Source: Anaeramoeba ignava
Lineage: Eukaryota; Metamonada; Anaeramoebidae
DNA length: 61,133 bases
Direction: 5' to 3'
Assembly (NCBI GenBank): GCA_028826165.1
Contig: JAPDFW010000034.1
Coordinates: forward strand, 1-61,133
The position numbers and the translations under genes were made by a program. Positions within the stretch are counted from its first letter, which is position 1; every line of letters starts with the position of its first letter. The notes beneath the pieces were generated by a model that had not been told where the DNA came from, did not search any database, and saw nothing but the letters and a program-made list of their open reading frames with translations. Shown in pieces: positions 59,518 to 61,133 of the stretch.

Positions 59518-61133
59518 ATGCAAAGAAAACTTCCTTCAGGAAATAATTTTGAAGCAATAAAAAAAATTGGAAAAGGTTCTTATGGTTCAGTTTATTTAGG
59601 AAAAAGTTTAAAAACAAAAGAAAATTGTGCAATTAAAAGAATTGATTTAAGAAAAACAAGAAATTTAGAAAATGCAAGAAAAAAAGTGAATAGAGAACTT
59701 GAAGTAATGAAAAGAGTTAAACATGAAAATTGTGTTGAATTATTTTTTATTGAACCAAAAAATTATCAAAATGTAAATTTAAACAATTTTTAATTAAAAT
59801 AAGTAAAAAGTGGATTAAATTTTTTTTTCCTTTTTTCCTTTTTTTCTTTTCTTTTTTTCCTTTTTTTATAAATATAAATATAAATATAAAAGGCTGATTT
59901 AATTTATGTTGTTATGGAATATTGTGATAAAGGAGATTTAAGTGAATATCTTGATTCAAAAAAAGAAAAAAACAAAAAACTTTCTATTGAAGAAATAAAA
60001 GGAATATTCAGACAAATTGGTATAATTTTTCAAAACAATTAAATCATCAAATTTAAAATCAAATAAAACTAAATTAAAAACCAAAATCAAATGAAATTAA
60101 ATTTAAAATCAAAATCAAAATTAAAATCAAAATCAAAATCAAATTAAAATTCAAAATTAAAATCAAATTCAAAATCAAATTCAAATTCAAAATCAAATTC
60201 AAAATCAAAATCAATTCAAATCAAATTCAAATTAAATTCAAATTAAATTCAAAATTAAAATTAAATTAAAATCTAATTAAATTAAATTCAAAATTAAAAT
60301 CTAATTCAAATAAATAGTTTTAGGATTGAAATATTTACATCAAAAACGAATTGTTCATCGTGATTTAAAACCTAAAAATATAATTCTTCAATCAAATCAA
60401 AATCAATCAAATCCACCTTATTTCCATATACAATTTCAAATTAGCTGGATTTTGGATTTTCAAAAGAGAAATTCTCAAAAGATGATTTAGGAAATCATTA
60501 GAAATGGAGTCAAGACTTTGGGAACACCTTTTTATATATTGGTAACTAAAGTTTGAAATCTTTTTAAAAACAACATTTAATTATATTCAATAATATTAAT
60601 ATTTAATAATATTTAATAATATTTAATAATATTCAATAATATTTATAATATTCAATATTAATTTAATATTTAATAATATTTAATAATATAATATTTTAAT
60701 AATATTTAATAAAATATTCAATAATATTTAATAATATTCAATCAATATTTAATAATATTCAATAACATTTAATAATATTTAACAAAAATATTTAATAATA
60801 TTCAATAATATTTAATAAAATATTCAATAATATTCAATAATATTCAATAATAATATTTGTCATTTTAAAAATAGATTTTATTTAATAATGTTATCCAAAA
60901 AGTCGATTTATGGAGTTTAGGTGTTATTTTATATCAAATTATTACAGGGAAGTGCTCCTTTTTCAATCAATAAATATTGGAGGCCTTATACAACAATTTT
61001 TAAATATAAAAACAAAAAAACTTCCAGAATCATATTTAGTAATTAAATTCAAAATAAATTCAAATTAAATTCAAAATAAATTCAAAATCAATAAAATAGG
61101 AAATTATTCCAAAAGAATGGAAGTGCATTTAGA
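59518..61133 (+). pseudogene. Decayed ULK/ATG1-like kinase (array copy 6, cut by window end)
   Basis: Exons 1 (59518-59772) and 2 (59893-60019) are intact: [29 protein letters not shown], with a three-codon insertion KEK/N. Exon 3 (from 60318) begins normally to [10 protein letters not shown], then has an insertion (NQNQSNPP) and several one-base changes: the DFG segment reads TTAGCTGGATTTTGGATTTTC instead of an open ADFGF, GSP is shifted, and GAA before the intron-4 donor is altered. Exon 4 (about 60878-61040) is recognisable (DLWSLGVILYQIITG) but frame-broken, and exon 5 starts at about 61100 and leaves the window. Several breaks across two exons favour a pseudogene, though heavy sequencing error remains possible. 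Confidence 0.65.
60560..60875 (+). repeat. AATATTTAATAATATTCAATA intron array in kinase copy 6
   Basis: About 300 bp of AATATTTAAT/AATATTCAAT units in intron 4 of the decayed copy; the same intron is 62-90 bp elsewhere in the array. Ends TTTTAAAAATAG at about 60874. Confidence 0.7.

Overview
The window is eukaryotic nuclear DNA with extreme A+T richness, short introns (about 60-110 bp, mostly GTAA/GTAT...AG, a few swollen by microsatellite to 0.3-2.5 kb) and Asn/Gln/Lys-rich proteins. The best fit is a free-living metamonad amoeba of the Anaeramoeba type. This is inferred from gene content (TLDc, BTB, RasGAP and CH families, methylmalonyl-CoA epimerase with a likely organelle leader) and from TCATTTT initiator-like motifs just upstream of many start codons. 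It is an inference from style and content, not a database match.

Layout: (1) 64-6207, + strand: a multi-exon gene for a CH domain, an 11 x 24-residue repeat, a RasGAP-like domain without its arginine finger, and a PH domain. (2) 6308-9314: methylmalonyl-CoA epimerase, split by a 2.5 kb hexanucleotide intron. (3) 9759-9971: a 70-residue unknown. (4) about 10.0-30.0 kb: a repeat and transposon district. It holds a dead fragment of a Tc1/IS630-type (DDE) transposon, 5 kb of degenerate 12-bp satellite, an intact transposase gene (17278-19221), a partner gene with a zinc-knuckle-like motif (19539-22299), a gene-poor stretch, and four successive satellites including a 3.5 kb 12-mer array. A 770 bp segment present twice (about 16.07 and 29.24 kb) brackets most of this. 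(5) 30.1-32.5 kb: a hamartin (TSC1)-like gene. (6) 32596-34071: BTB-BACK-TLDc, followed by a 165-bp tandem repeat with a stray copy of the TLDc tail. (7) 36.4-42.2 kb, - strand: a fimbrin with a coiled-coil N-terminus, a small membrane protein, and a large gene whose reconstructed product joins an MLKL/HeLo-type four-helix domain, EF-hand, U-box, TPR-like region, coiled coil and TLDc. (8) 42.67 kb to the end, + strand: a tandem array of six ATG1/ULK-like kinase genes with C-terminal SH3-like domains. They share one six-exon structure; at least one is decayed and one carries DFD in place of DFG.

The two items most likely to be undescribed are the MLKL-like/U-box/TLDc fusion at 38979-42184 and the ULK-like kinase + triple SH3 array. 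Nearly every repeat, coding or not, has a unit of 6 or 12 bp or a multiple, with the hexamer AAATNN as common theme. Several genes carry single-base frame breaks in A/T homopolymers; these could be assembly errors, decay or frameshifting, and cannot be separated from sequence alone.
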